DNA from: an uncultured Polaribacter sp.
GTDB taxonomy: Bacteria > Bacteroidota > Bacteroidia > Flavobacteriales > Flavobacteriaceae
Assembly: GCA_947497755.1 (NCBI GenBank)
Contig: CANMHT010000003.1
Coordinates: 1 to 64,000 of the forward strand
Direction of reading: 5' to 3'
DNA length: 64,000 nt
Under the pieces are notes generated by a model that had not been told where the DNA came from, did not search any database, and saw nothing but the letters and a program-made list of their open reading frames with translations. Made by a program: the position numbers and the translations under genes. Numbering within the stretch: the first letter of the stretch is position 1; the number at the start of each line of letters is the position of its first letter. Positions 7,772 through 15,299 of this stretch are shown here, in pieces.

Positions 7772-9181
7772 TTAATCACAATCTTCTGAATCTACTTCGC
7801 CTGAAGTAGCATTTAAAGTCTTCTCTTCTACCTTGGTATCTTCTATTTTATATAAACGAAGCCCGTCTAAATCAATCTTGTCTTTTAGATAAGCTAAAAA
7901 AGCTTTTTCAATATCATTTTTGTGTTTTTTTGTAAAATACTTTTTATACTCATCATTATCTAAAGAATATGAACTTTTAATATCATCAATATTCCCTGTA
8001 AATCTCAAAGTATAAGTACCCTTAATAGAGACTACTGTTCCGTATATTTTTGAAAGAGAAATACCATTGTGTTTACTGAATTTTACCAATTGTAAAAACT
8101 TAATAATATCACTTGGTGAAAATAATTTGATTGGTTTTTCAATTATCTCCTCTCCTGTTATTCTATCAAATCTACCTGTAAAAAAATCATTAGTATGAGT
8201 ATGAATAAATCCTGTAGTATTCCTTCTATCAATATTAATAGTTAATGAATGCCCATTGTTTCTAGAATTTAAACGTGTAAATGTACCATTTTTATTTTCA
8301 AGATAACCTGACTCTACTCTCAAGCCTATTTTTCCCTCTAACTGACTGTGTATGTTTTGATAGTTTGAATTTGTTCTTTGAACAGAAATATCATCACACG
8401 GGTCTTCTACTCTAATACAATTATTATTGGAATCCTTTACATAACCTTGAGGACAAGTAAATGTTAATTGATCTCCTGTATTCCAACCAAACCCTCCTAG
8501 TGGCAAACCACTACCTGAACCTGTAGTATCATTTTCTCCATACAAGACTGCTACGGGTACATAATCTATTTTTATTCTACTTGAATCAGTGATTACTGCT
8601 TCTTCCAAAAACTGCTCATTACATACACAGTATTTATCTGACTGATGGTGTCCACATACTTTTCTACATTCTGCCGCATCATCACTCGATGACTTTGACA
8701 AATGTTTGTTTGTCTTTAACACATAAGCATTGGTTATTTCACCATTTAAATACCTAAATGCTTTTAATACATTTCCACTTAAATCTGTTAGAGTTACTTG
8801 CCCTGAAAAATAATGTGTTTCTTGCTCTTTATTTGGGTACATATGATATACCACACTTTTCAAGGTATCATTTATTTTTAACAATAACACTCTACTATAT
8901 TGTTTTATACTATCTGTTTTTGCAGGAATTACAGCCAACTTAGTATTAGAATTAGTAATTGACTCAAAACGTATCTTACTCAAATCATACGTTAAATAAG
9001 TATTAGCTCTTTTAGATAAATGCATTTGATTCTCTAAAAAAGTAATGGACTCTTGTTTAGAAACTGTTTCTAATGTACTGTTTCCCACATCTTGTAAAGG
9101 TATCTCTTTTTCACAGGATTGAAAAATACTAAAGGTCATCATAACCAATATTACCCCTAATAATAATTTGTTTTTTCTCAT
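7772..9181 (-). CDS. Lipoprotein with a Cys/His cluster and a JAMM-like metallopeptidase motif
   Basis: 469 residues. The signal peptide ends FSIFQSC with lipid-attachment Cys23, followed by EKE. Residues 172-187 contain four Cys and two His (ECRKVC, GHH, CVC), a possible metal or disulfide cluster. Residues ~245-262 hold a second Cys segment (CPQGYVKD...C...C). The C-terminal domain includes a Glu at 290, HTH at 327-329 and SPSD at 355-358, the E / H-x-H / S-x-x-D arrangement of JAB/JAMM zinc peptidases, though the gap from HxH to S is longer than usual. It may act on the cell surface. It heads a two-gene unit with the DUF6705-like gene. Overall family not recognised; the JAMM reading is inference. 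Confidence 0.55.
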   Translation of the reverse strand: MRKNKLLLGVILVMMTFSIFQSCEKEIPLQDVGNSTLETVSKQESITFLENQMHLSKRANTYLTYDLSKIRFESITNSNTKLAVIPAKTDSIKQYSRVLLLKINDTLKSVVYHMYPNKEQETHYFSGQVTLTDLSGNVLKAFRYLNGEITNAYVLKTNKHLSKSSSDDAAECRKVCGHHQSDKYCVCNEQFLEEAVITDSSRIKIDYVPVAVLYGENDTTGSGSGLPLGGFGWNTGDQLTFTCPQGYVKDSNNNCIRVEDPCDDISVQRTNSNYQNIHSQLEGKIGLRVESGYLENKNGTFTRLNSRNNGHSLTINIDRRNTTGFIHTHTNDFFTGRFDRITGEEIIEKPIKLFSPSDIIKFLQLVKFSKHNGISLSKIYGTVVSIKGTYTLRFTGNIDDIKSSYSLDNDEYKKYFTKKHKNDIEKAFLAYLKDKIDLDGLRLYKIEDTKVEEKTLNATSGEVDSEDCD

Positions 9182-9220
9182 GCGCTTAATTTTTTATGCA
9201 TTATAAAAATATCTTAAAAT

Positions 9221-9390
9221 ATAGGGCAAAAAGAGAAAGAGGGTTCTCTAACAAAAAGCAAATTCATAGGTTCACTTTTACATTGTCAATACTATAAAAA
9301 CAAGGGCTTTTCACCTGTTTTTATAGCTTCATATTGCAAACCTACAACAACTCTTTTAAACCTTGGTGTGTATTCCACGTACAAAAAGTA
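9221..9390 (-). promoter_or_regulatory. Leader/promoter region of the lipoprotein gene, shared with a second locus
   Basis: Four blocks in this gap recur in the same order before the lipoprotein gene near 24.9 kb: ATAGGGC...AGAGAAAGAGG (9221), AAATTCATAG, TAnTGCAAAnCTA, and GGTGnGTATTnCAC. On the minus strand the third block reads TAGGTTTG, which fits the TAnnTTTG promoter box, so the mRNA would carry a leader of about 160 bases. The hairpin at 9292 falls inside that leader. Confidence 0.5.
9292..9326. terminator. Strong hairpin with T-rich arm (terminator or attenuator)
   Basis: CTATAAAAACA and TGTTTTTATAG pair around a short centre that adds GG/CC pairs. The U-rich arm gives terminator character on both strands. 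Its place inside the leader of the lipoprotein gene makes attenuation possible. Confidence 0.5.
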
Positions 9391-9569
9391 TTGAAAACAC
9401 ACACCACAATGTCAAATATTTTTTGTAAGGGCTATTTTTACAATTGACAAGATAAAACAATAATTTCTCTATTACAATCCCTACAATTGGGGTATTTTAT
9501 GCCACTATTTTTGGTTAGGAGTGCTGCGTAAATTATCGAAAGGGAGAAGAAAAGTATATAACAACAAAA

Positions 9570-9593
9570 ACCCACCTCCTTTTGGAAGTGGGT
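9570..9593 (-). terminator. Rho-independent terminator at the end of the phage operon
   Basis: ACCCACCTCC and GGAAGTGGGT form a 10-bp stem with one mismatch around TTTT. On the minus strand it runs into TTTTTGTTGTT. It lies ~105 bp past the last phage gene (stop at 9698) and separates it from the cargo genes. Confidence 0.75.
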
Positions 9594-9697
9594 CACAAGG
9601 TGTATTAATCTTTTTGAGATTAATAGTAAAATCGTTTCAAATGTATGATAACTTTGCTCTAGAATGTGTTAAATTACACTTAAAAGAGGTATTCTTC

Positions 9698-10027
9698 TTA
9701 CTCAAGTGTCATTTGATACCCCCTAAAACGTCCCTTTACATTGCTATTTATCTGATTGTTATCAGCATCATAAAACACAACACTTGTAAAGTATTCTATT
9801 ATCTGACTATTGGTATCAATGTCAATAATTTCTTTGTCATTGTCTAAAAGCGTTGCTTTGTGGGCATTACTACCTAGGGTTAACATTCCAAAGTAAAAAG
9901 TATCTGGACTTTGTGTTAACACTCCTAAATCTGTAGTTTCAAAAGGTTCTGATAGTATCTTTTGATTATCGAAACGCTTTTCTAATATCGCTTTTACATG
10001 TACTTCACTATCTAATGTATAATGCAT
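9698..10027 (-). CDS. Uncharacterised prophage protein (109 aa)
   Basis: Last gene of the minus-strand phage module. It is beta-rich, with no signal peptide or TM segment (HYTLDSEVHVKAILEKRF near the start, FYFGMLTLGS and VVFYDADNNQIN later). The composition fits a small virion or accessory structural protein. It is 15 bp downstream of the 123-residue gene and is followed by the terminator at 9570. No family recognised. Confidence 0.6.
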   Translation of the reverse strand: MHYTLDSEVHVKAILEKRFDNQKILSEPFETTDLGVLTQSPDTFYFGMLTLGSNAHKATLLDNDKEIIDIDTNSQIIEYFTSVVFYDADNNQINSNVKGRFRGYQMTLE

Positions 10028-10042
10028 CTTTTCTTCTCTTTT

Positions 10043-10414
10043 TTAGTTTAATAATACCTCTTTAATGGCTTTACACTTATTTCTATATAAAATGCCCTCA
10101 ACAGATGTTAATATGCCATCTTTTTCATACATGTTGTACAATTTAGGCGACATGGTTTTTGTTTTGAACTCTTTGTCATTGTGGTAGTACACTATCTCTT
10201 TTTGGTAACCGATTAAAGTATTGTTTTCTACAACATTGGTATAATGCACTACAACCATTCGTTTTGTATTAAAACGATACTCTTTTTTGGTACGCTCCCC
10301 CTCTCTATTGTAAAAGGTTTGTCGCTGTAGTCCTTGAAGTATCGAAAAATCAATCTCAAACAAGGGCTTTTCTTTGTTTTGATTGTACAATTTATATACA
10401 TCTACTAAATTCAT
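10043..10414 (-). CDS. Uncharacterised prophage protein (123 aa)
   Basis: Short soluble protein, rich in Tyr and Lys, with beta-strand-like segments (KEYRFNTKRMVVVHYTNVV, YQKEIVYYHNDKE). No membrane segment. It is tightly spaced with its neighbours (1 bp after the 300-residue gene, 15 bp before the 109-residue gene), so it is clearly part of the operon. The position next to a likely surface protein suggests a vertex or spike-associated role, but that is only context. No family recognised. Confidence 0.6.
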   Translation of the reverse strand: MNLVDVYKLYNQNKEKPLFEIDFSILQGLQRQTFYNREGERTKKEYRFNTKRMVVVHYTNVVENNTLIGYQKEIVYYHNDKEFKTKTMSPKLYNMYEKDGILTSVEGILYRNKCKAIKEVLLN

Positions 10415-10415
10415 A

Positions 10416-11318
10416 CTATGATACTTTTAAAGTTAATTTAATGTCTTTAATACCTGCATGCTTTAATAGACCAAAGCTAATTCTAAGCGGTGAATTGACT
10501 ACATGAGGATAGGTGTATAAAACACGATGGCTTCCCGCTCCTTGAATGGTTAAGACTCCCGAACGTCTTTTTATCACATAATTTACTAGTGATCCATAAT
10601 GTTCAGTTTTATTTGAACCTCTTGCATATACATAAGTGGAAGCACCAATATAAGCACCTGTGATAAATGGTTTTCTTAAATCATAACTATCGTCGCCCAT
10701 ATCTGTAATACCCATCCAAGCAGTTAACCCAGAAAAAGAAGAACCTCCCGCAATAGCATCTTCACTATAAGAGTATTCAAAATCAAAATCACGATTAGCA
10801 GGAATCTCGTCCCAATGTCCGTCTCTAGTTTCAATACTTAAAGTCTTAGGAGATAATGTCCCATGAGAACCAATCACATCATTAGAAGTAGTTTGCCATT
10901 CTTCACCTGATGGTACAAGTACGATATCTTTAGCTACTAAGAGCTTTTGTAAATACGTATCTTTACCTGAACCATTGGTAATGGTTACAAAGTATTCTCC
11001 ATAATCTTCTGCTATTACATCGCAAGTAATTGTATTAGTTACTGGGTCAATCTCTTTACTGATTATTCTAAAGGGTTGTAAGATTGGGTCGTCTCCCAAT
11101 GGTCTTTCTTGTGGGGTATTTGGATTTGTTGAATCTGATAGATTCGTATCGATTATAATATCGCTTTTTCTATCTAAATAAGTAGCAGAAAAAGTAATCT
11201 TTATAGGTCTACTAATTCCAATTACATTAGGAAAAAAACTCTTTAATATAGGTCTGGGAAAGTTCGTTTTTGTACTACTACTTGTTTTACAACTAGAGGT
11301 ACTTCTATAGGTGTGCAT
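10416..11318 (-). CDS. Putative prophage spike/receptor-binding protein (300 aa)
   Basis: 300 residues with no signal peptide or TM segment. An Ig-like beta domain may lie at ~25-130 (PIKITFSATYLDRKSD, EYFVTITNGSGKDTY). A Gly/Ser-rich, aromatic C-terminal half follows, with SFSGLTAWMGI, AYIGASTYVYARG and ITGAYI. It is the largest phage gene after the initiator and has the composition of an extended virion surface protein. One base separates it from each neighbour. The role is inferred from composition and position only; it could also be an internal structural protein. Confidence 0.42.
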   Translation of the reverse strand: MHTYRSTSSCKTSSSTKTNFPRPILKSFFPNVIGISRPIKITFSATYLDRKSDIIIDTNLSDSTNPNTPQERPLGDDPILQPFRIISKEIDPVTNTITCDVIAEDYGEYFVTITNGSGKDTYLQKLLVAKDIVLVPSGEEWQTTSNDVIGSHGTLSPKTLSIETRDGHWDEIPANRDFDFEYSYSEDAIAGGSSFSGLTAWMGITDMGDDSYDLRKPFITGAYIGASTYVYARGSNKTEHYGSLVNYVIKRRSGVLTIQGAGSHRVLYTYPHVVNSPLRISFGLLKHAGIKDIKLTLKVS

Positions 11319-11319
11319 A

Positions 11320-11781
11320 CTAACTTTTTTTTGTTAAATAATTATTCAATACTTTTCGAAACGCTCCTCTAAATCCATAGGTTGCTATAAACAATAAACC
11401 AATGGCTAGTTTATACCAATCTGGGAAACTACTTAGTAGTAAAACAGACTCTTTGATATAACTAGGTAGGCTAATCCAATCTTTAGAAAAGAAAGCTGTC
11501 ATAAAAGGCACAATGTTAAGCAGTATAAAAATAGGCGTTACAAAGGTGATTAGTAAAAGCTCATCTTTAATAGATGTTTTCATGTCCTTTACTGTTTCTA
11601 AGTCGATATTGTTATCTGCATTGGTATTGGACTCAATACGTTTTATTTTAGCTTGTATCGTTGCCTTTTGGAGTTGTAATTCTCCATCTAACTTTGCTTG
11701 TTTTAATTTGTTCTTTGCATCGGAATTTTTAGTAAAAATACCTACGACGCCTTTTAGAACATCACCAAAGATTTTAAACAT
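11320..11781 (-). CDS. Holin-like prophage membrane protein (153 aa)
   Basis: The N-terminal half is an amphipathic, Lys-rich coiled coil (residues ~20-70). The C-terminal half has hydrophobic segments LLLITFVTPIFILLNIVPFM and LAIGLLFIATYGFRG, and ends KKS. The soluble coil followed by TM segments and the FRGAFRK loop recall 3TM-type phage holins. It sits in the same operon as the lytic transglycosylase, about 230 bp downstream, with another one-TM protein between. A structural membrane role is the alternative. Confidence 0.5.
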   Translation of the reverse strand: MFKIFGDVLKGVVGIFTKNSDAKNKLKQAKLDGELQLQKATIQAKIKRIESNTNADNNIDLETVKDMKTSIKDELLLITFVTPIFILLNIVPFMTAFFSKDWISLPSYIKESVLLLSSFPDWYKLAIGLLFIATYGFRGAFRKVLNNYLTKKS

Positions 11782-11802
11782 AATTAATGATAACTTTAGT
11801 TT

Positions 11803-11976
11803 TTACGAATTGTTTTTGTTTTCTCTTCTTACTTTAATGCCCTTTTGTATGACATAGAACAGGGTAGCACAGGCAATTAAAAATTGCATGATAGGATTGA
11901 TACTTTCTATAAAGCCCTGTAATATTCCTACACTTGCTAAGCTGACTATTTTAAATTCTTGATAATCTATAAACAT
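11803..11976 (-). CDS. Small single-TM prophage protein (57 aa)
   Basis: An ATG at 11976 opens 57 codons to TAA at 11803. Residues ~11-24 and ~29-46 are hydrophobic (FLIACATLFYVIQKG), followed by a basic tail KVRRENKNN. It lies between the transglycosylase and the holin-like gene with normal operon spacing. It could be a holin partner or a virion membrane protein. No family recognised. Confidence 0.55.
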   Translation of the reverse strand: MFIDYQEFKIVSLASVGILQGFIESINPIMQFLIACATLFYVIQKGIKVRRENKNNS

Positions 11977-12008
11977 ACCTTACCTTTTTAATAGTAATAC
12001 AATCAGTA

Positions 12009-12554
12009 TTAGAATGCTCGCCCACATTGAGCGCATGATTCTTTTTTTTTAAGCTGCTCTTTATAATCGATCGGAATACGTTCTAATAACTTAGTTTCGA
12101 TTTCTCCAACGGTGATTTTATGGTCTTTATTCAAATCAAACAAAGGGTTTGCTTTGGCAACTCTTTGGGCTGTTAAATGTTTGTATTGTAGCACAAAATC
12201 ATTGGGTTTTCCTAAAGCCACAGGAAACAGAGTGGCAATGTATAAATCTACATAGCTTTGTATCTTGGCTTTGTAAGGAGCATAGTATTTATACACATAC
12301 TCTAACTGCTCTACAGCATTCATTTTAACGAGTGCTTCTCTAGTTGTACCAATTCTTTCTGCTGCTTGTTTTCCAAATTGGATAAGTCCAACATAGCCCA
12401 TGTGGTTAGTGATTTGTGGGGAGAATGTTCCCGCTGTTTCTAGCTCTATTACGCCCATAAGCCAGTTTAAAGGAATCTCTAAACGACTGGCTACCTCTTG
12501 GGCTTTTTCGATAAATTCTTTAGTTACTTTGTCTTGAAATAATATAGATATCAT
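12009..12554 (-). CDS. Phage lytic transglycosylase with C-terminal EF-hand
   Basis: 181 residues. The transglycosylase (SLT-like) pattern is clear: IPLNWLMGVIELETAG with likely catalytic Glu39, TFSP, GYVGLIQFG near 53-61, and a YVYKYYAPY segment near 87. Residues 140-151 form a full EF-hand loop, D140-x-N142-x-D144-x-x-I147-x-x-x-E151, which may bind Ca2+. The chain ends with CAQC. This enzyme type cleaves peptidoglycan glycan strands for entry or lysis and is found in tailless phages as a virion enzyme. It follows the SusC-plug-like gene by 14 bp. Confidence 0.78.
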   Translation of the reverse strand: MISILFQDKVTKEFIEKAQEVASRLEIPLNWLMGVIELETAGTFSPQITNHMGYVGLIQFGKQAAERIGTTREALVKMNAVEQLEYVYKYYAPYKAKIQSYVDLYIATLFPVALGKPNDFVLQYKHLTAQRVAKANPLFDLNKDHKITVGEIETKLLERIPIDYKEQLKKKESCAQCGRAF

Positions 12555-12568
12555 GATAGTGTAGTTTG

Positions 12569-13039
12569 TTATTTTTTAATAAGGAATAACCCGATAAGTA
12601 CTGCAATAATCCAAGCAAAAGAACCTTTTTTAGGGCTTGGCAATTCTACTTCGTCTAATTGATGGATATCTTCTTCTAAAACAACCTTAGAAGACAAGTC
12701 AATAAAATTGATTTGTTTGGTTTTAAATCCTATGTGAGATATTTTTAGTGTAGTTGGCTGATGTGAACCAATAGTAAAAGAGCCATTATTGTCTGTAAAA
12801 GTTCCGTTAACAGGGTCTTTAGTATCAACAATATGCGCTCCAACAAGTGGGAAACCATCCTCAGTTGTAACAACAGCACTTTTAAATTGCATTGTTGAAT
12901 TACCCTTGTTTACTGCTGAATGTGTCGGATTTTCTTCTAAATAGTGCCAATCCTCTTCTAAAGGCATTTCAAAGGGTCTATCAAAAGGACTCTGTGAGTC
13001 CTCTTTATTATTAAAATTGTCAAAAAATTCTCTAATCAT
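12569..13039 (-). CDS. Prophage membrane-anchored protein with carboxypeptidase-regulatory-like domain
   Basis: 156 residues. After an acidic N-terminus, residues ~52-130 follow the CarboxypepD_reg-like fold seen at the N-terminus of SusC receptors (GFPLVGAHIVDTKDP, GTFTDNNGSFTIG, LKISHIGFKTK). The protein ends in one TM helix plus two Lys (FAWIIAVLIGLFLIKK). A cytosolic start with a C-terminal anchor fits an internal-membrane virion protein. The domain is normally found on secreted host proteins, so it may mimic or contact the host envelope. It overlaps the upstream 87-residue gene by one base. Confidence 0.55.
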   Translation of the reverse strand: MIREFFDNFNNKEDSQSPFDRPFEMPLEEDWHYLEENPTHSAVNKGNSTMQFKSAVVTTEDGFPLVGAHIVDTKDPVNGTFTDNNGSFTIGSHQPTTLKISHIGFKTKQINFIDLSSKVVLEEDIHQLDEVELPSPKKGSFAWIIAVLIGLFLIKK

Positions 13040-13302
13040 TACTTATATTTTAATTTTTCTTTCTCCAGTTCTAATCGAATACGGTTGATATCTGTTTTAA
13101 TCTTAATAGTTGTTTTTAATCGTTTTTCTTTAATCTCATAATACATTTGGCAAATCTTTGAAACACTTAAATACATGGCTACAAATGGAGCTATTAACAC
13201 CAATAAACAAACCAGTACCACAACAAAAGGAAATAGTAAGACCGATAGCCCTACTAGTGTCCACATTCCGTATTGTTTTTTTTCTGTATTTTCGCTGCTC
13301 AT
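13039..13302 (-). CDS. Small prophage membrane protein with coiled-coil tail (87 aa)
   Basis: Hydrophobic residues ~13-45 (GLSVLLFPFVVVLVCLLVLIAPFVAMYL) make one long or two short TM segments. A Lys/Glu-rich helical tail follows (IKTDINRIRLELEKEKLKYK). Its stop overlaps the start of the next gene by one base (ATGA-type coupling). Probably a virion membrane or lysis component. No family recognised. Confidence 0.55.
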   Translation of the reverse strand: MSSENTEKKQYGMWTLVGLSVLLFPFVVVLVCLLVLIAPFVAMYLSVSKICQMYYEIKEKRLKTTIKIKTDINRIRLELEKEKLKYK

Positions 13303-13327
13303 TTTTTAATTTTAAAACTAAATTGAT

Positions 13328-13426
13328 ATGAAAATTGTTGAAATTCTATATTATTTATTGCCTTTGATAGCTATAGGAATAATCTTTTATTTTGGTTATT
13401 CTTATGGGAGAAAATCTAGAAAATAG
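13328..13426 (+). CDS. Possible 32-aa single-TM peptide on the opposite strand
   Basis: An ATG at 13328 opens 32 codons on the + strand, against the operon direction: an LLPLIAIGIIFYFGYSYG helix capped by RKSRK. The only minus-strand gap in this part of the module (13303-13415) coincides with it, and its last 11 bases overlap the end of the 147-residue gene. Without expression data it may be chance, but the TM-plus-basic-tail design is coherent. Confidence 0.28.
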   Translation: MKIVEILYYLLPLIAIGIIFYFGYSYGRKSRK

Positions 13427-13859
13427 TAATATTTGGAAAGTTTTCTTTTATGTAATCTTTCTCCCTATCCAAAAACTCATTATTTAGCCAAAAGATTAAA
13501 TCATAATAGTTTCCAAATAAGCCATTACCTTCACCTGCAAAAGGAATATATAAACGTTTTCCAAAAGCATTGTAAACCTTATTGAAATCTTTTTGATTTT
13601 TTAATTTAGATAGTACAGAGTAAACATCTTCTTCTTCTGTTCCATTATCAGCCATATAAATGTATAAAGAGTCTGCATAGCTTTTTGCTTGGGTTTCTGT
13701 TATTGTAGCTCCAAACGTTGAAAGTAAACTTGTTACTGGTTTTCTCTTTTCATCAAAAAGACTGCCTATGTTAATTTTATTCAAGATATAAGCTATAATA
13801 CTCAACAAGAATATATATGGAAATAATGGGTTTGATAGTATTTTTGTTAAATGCTTCAC
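13416..13859 (-). CDS. Prophage membrane-anchored protein (147 aa)
   Basis: An N-terminal TM helix (LFPYIFLLSIIAYIL, residues ~12-26) is followed by a soluble helical region: ITETQAKSYADSLYIYMADNG, VYSVLSKLKNQKDFNKVYNAFG, then FAGEGNGLFGNYYDLIFWLNNEF. The repeated A/D-L..L..L pattern resembles small helical repeats seen in virion proteins of Bacteroidota phages. The stop of the upstream 66-residue gene overlaps its start. Function unknown; most likely a virion membrane protein. Confidence 0.58.
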   Translation of the reverse strand: MKHLTKILSNPLFPYIFLLSIIAYILNKINIGSLFDEKRKPVTSLLSTFGATITETQAKSYADSLYIYMADNGTEEEDVYSVLSKLKNQKDFNKVYNAFGKRLYIPFAGEGNGLFGNYYDLIFWLNNEFLDREKDYIKENFPNITIF

Positions 13860-14059
13860 TACACTAATTTTTTATCGAACTGTCGTTCGTATGATTCTGG
13901 GTCAATGGGTTGTGTTTGGGGTGTTTGATGCTCTTGTTGTGGCTTAGCCTGTTTACTTTCTTTGATAACTTCTACTTTTGCTTTTTTCTTGTAAAATAGA
14001 CTTGCAATAAGCAGTAAAAAAAGCAGTATATCTTCTGTGTCTATGTGTTTTGTTTTCAT
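13859..14059 (-). CDS. Small single-TM prophage protein with Pro/Gln-rich tail (66 aa)
   Basis: A TM helix at ~10-23 (DILLFLLLIASLFY) is capped by KKKAK, then a disordered Gln/Pro-rich stretch (QAKPQQEHQTPQTQPIDP) to the end. The type I or II topology cannot be told. It overlaps the next gene by one base. Probably a minor virion membrane protein. Confidence 0.55.
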   Translation of the reverse strand: MKTKHIDTEDILLFLLLIASLFYKKKAKVEVIKESKQAKPQQEHQTPQTQPIDPESYERQFDKKLV

Positions 14060-14071
14060 CCTTTACAACTT

Positions 14072-14104
14072 AAAAAAGGGAAGTTCCAATACTTGAAGCT
14101 TCCC
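14072..14104 (-). terminator. Terminator between capsid-side and lysis-side gene blocks
   Basis: On the minus strand GGGAAG pairs with CTTCCC over a 15-base loop with further pairing inside, followed by TTTTTTAAG. It lies between the basic 57-residue gene and the 66-residue gene, so it may set the dose of the downstream block. Confidence 0.6.
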
Positions 14105-14154
14105 CTTTGGAATTAACTAACTTACAATTAAGCAGAACATCAAATTTGTATCTT

Positions 14155-14328
14155 TTAATATCTTGACTTTCTTCTGCGAGTAGTTAAAGGAACTACCTTT
14201 GCAGAGAAAATTCCCTTTGCTTTAGAGGTTGCTAAACGCTTGGTTGAGTGTTTAGAGATAGTAACACCTTTTACTACCACTTTATATCGTAATGTCTTTT
14301 TTCTGGTCTTGTTTGTAAAACTGAACAT
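14155..14328 (-). CDS. Highly basic 57-aa prophage protein (possible DNA-condensing protein)
   Basis: ATG at 14328, TAA at 14155. About a third of the 57 residues are Lys or Arg, with almost no acidic residues (KTRKKTLRYKVVVKG at the start, TTRRRKSRY at the end). No TM segment. Its place between the anchored 217-residue protein and the other virion candidates suggests genome binding inside the particle. A ribosomal-protein-like origin was considered but no motif supports it. Confidence 0.55.
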   Translation of the reverse strand: MFSFTNKTRKKTLRYKVVVKGVTISKHSTKRLATSKAKGIFSAKVVPLTTRRRKSRY

Positions 14329-14341
14329 ATGCTTTGTTTTT

Positions 14342-14995
14342 TTAAAATAACTTCTTAATCTTTTTCCAAAATACTACTGCTACTGCTAGGAGTAGTCCCC
14401 AAATTATCATAGGATTGTTTTCTTTATTAGCTAGGTTTGGCATATCAATACCAACTCCACTAAAAAAGCTTGGCTTTTTACTAAATTCTAAATAGCTCCC
14501 TTTGTGATTCCCATTAAAAGAATCAATTCCATAAGCAGATAAATATTCTTTAGGATAGGTATAGTTTACCGTTTTGTAGGTCAATCCAAACTTTTTTAAG
14601 TTTGCCTTTAATCCTTTTCCAAAAAGTTTGTCTTTAATCCCTGCAACGGTTTCCACTCCTTTTTGGTTTCCTGTGATGGCTCTTCTACTTTTAGAACCGC
14701 TTCTATGTGCTGAGTAATACAGCTCCATATAATTCACAGCTTTTGACATCTTGGTAAATGCTGCTGCCATATCTGAGGAGTTACTACTCTCAATACTTGG
14801 CAGTACATTATCTGCAAGGAGTACAGAAGCCTTGGCAAAATCATCGGGTGATGAATGTCCAAAAAGGCTTCCTAGTCCTAAACTTTCTATAAAACCATCA
14901 AAATTTGTAATCGCTCCAAAACTAGCACCCAAAGGGTCTGTAAATAAACTCACAACACCCGAAGAAGTGCTACTATTACCACCGTATAAACTCAT
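14342..14995 (-). CDS. Prophage virion protein with C-terminal membrane anchor (217 aa)
   Basis: 217 residues. The N-terminal half is Ser/Gly-rich (MSLYGGNSSTSSGVVSLF). A central helical part follows (MAAAFTKMSKAVNYMELYY), then SGSKSRRAITG, and the chain ends in a TM helix with a basic tail (IIWGLLLAVAVVFWKKIKKLF). Tail-anchoring recurs in this module (156-residue protein) and suits insertion into an internal lipid membrane. It is the second-longest protein near the capsid gene. No family recognised. Confidence 0.55.
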   Translation of the reverse strand: MSLYGGNSSTSSGVVSLFTDPLGASFGAITNFDGFIESLGLGSLFGHSSPDDFAKASVLLADNVLPSIESSNSSDMAAAFTKMSKAVNYMELYYSAHRSGSKSRRAITGNQKGVETVAGIKDKLFGKGLKANLKKFGLTYKTVNYTYPKEYLSAYGIDSFNGNHKGSYLEFSKKPSFFSGVGIDMPNLANKENNPMIIWGLLLAVAVVFWKKIKKLF

Positions 14996-15022
14996 CCTTA
15001 ATTTGTTGGTTTTTTTTAACTA

Positions 15023-15277
15023 TTAACTAAAAGGGTCATCCTCTTTTTGCTCGATACTAGAGAACTCTTTTCGTAAGTAAAAGAAGACAAAAGGAGTAAT
15101 CAAACGAAGCCAAATACCCTTATGTGCCTTGGCATACATCGCCTTTAACTTGTTTTCGCTCTCTTCTGTAGCTGTTGACTCCCAACTCTCGCAATCGGTT
15201 CTTAACTGACGTTGTTTGTCTGTAGGAACTAAAGAGAACTGTTTGATAAGCTCTAGTATTACATCTATTAAATTCAT
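15023..15277 (-). CDS. Uncharacterised prophage protein next to the capsid gene (84 aa)
   Basis: Starts with a hydrophobic helix (NLIDVILELIKQFSL), followed by a charged helical region and one further hydrophobic stretch (IWLRLITPFVFFYLRK) near residues 55-70, then an acidic end. It lies 22 bp downstream of the capsid candidate and 27 bp upstream of the 217-residue gene. Probably a peripheral or single-TM virion protein. No family recognised. Confidence 0.52.
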   Translation of the reverse strand: MNLIDVILELIKQFSLVPTDKQRQLRTDCESWESTATEESENKLKAMYAKAHKGIWLRLITPFVFFYLRKEFSSIEQKEDDPFS

Positions 15278-15299
15278 ATCCTGCTCGCGTCTGTTTTAG

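Noticed and set aside
9521..9847. Plus-strand frame of 108 codons across the phage operon end
   Set aside because: It crosses the terminator hairpin at 9570 and overlaps the minus-strand 109-residue gene antisense; composition is unlike a real protein.
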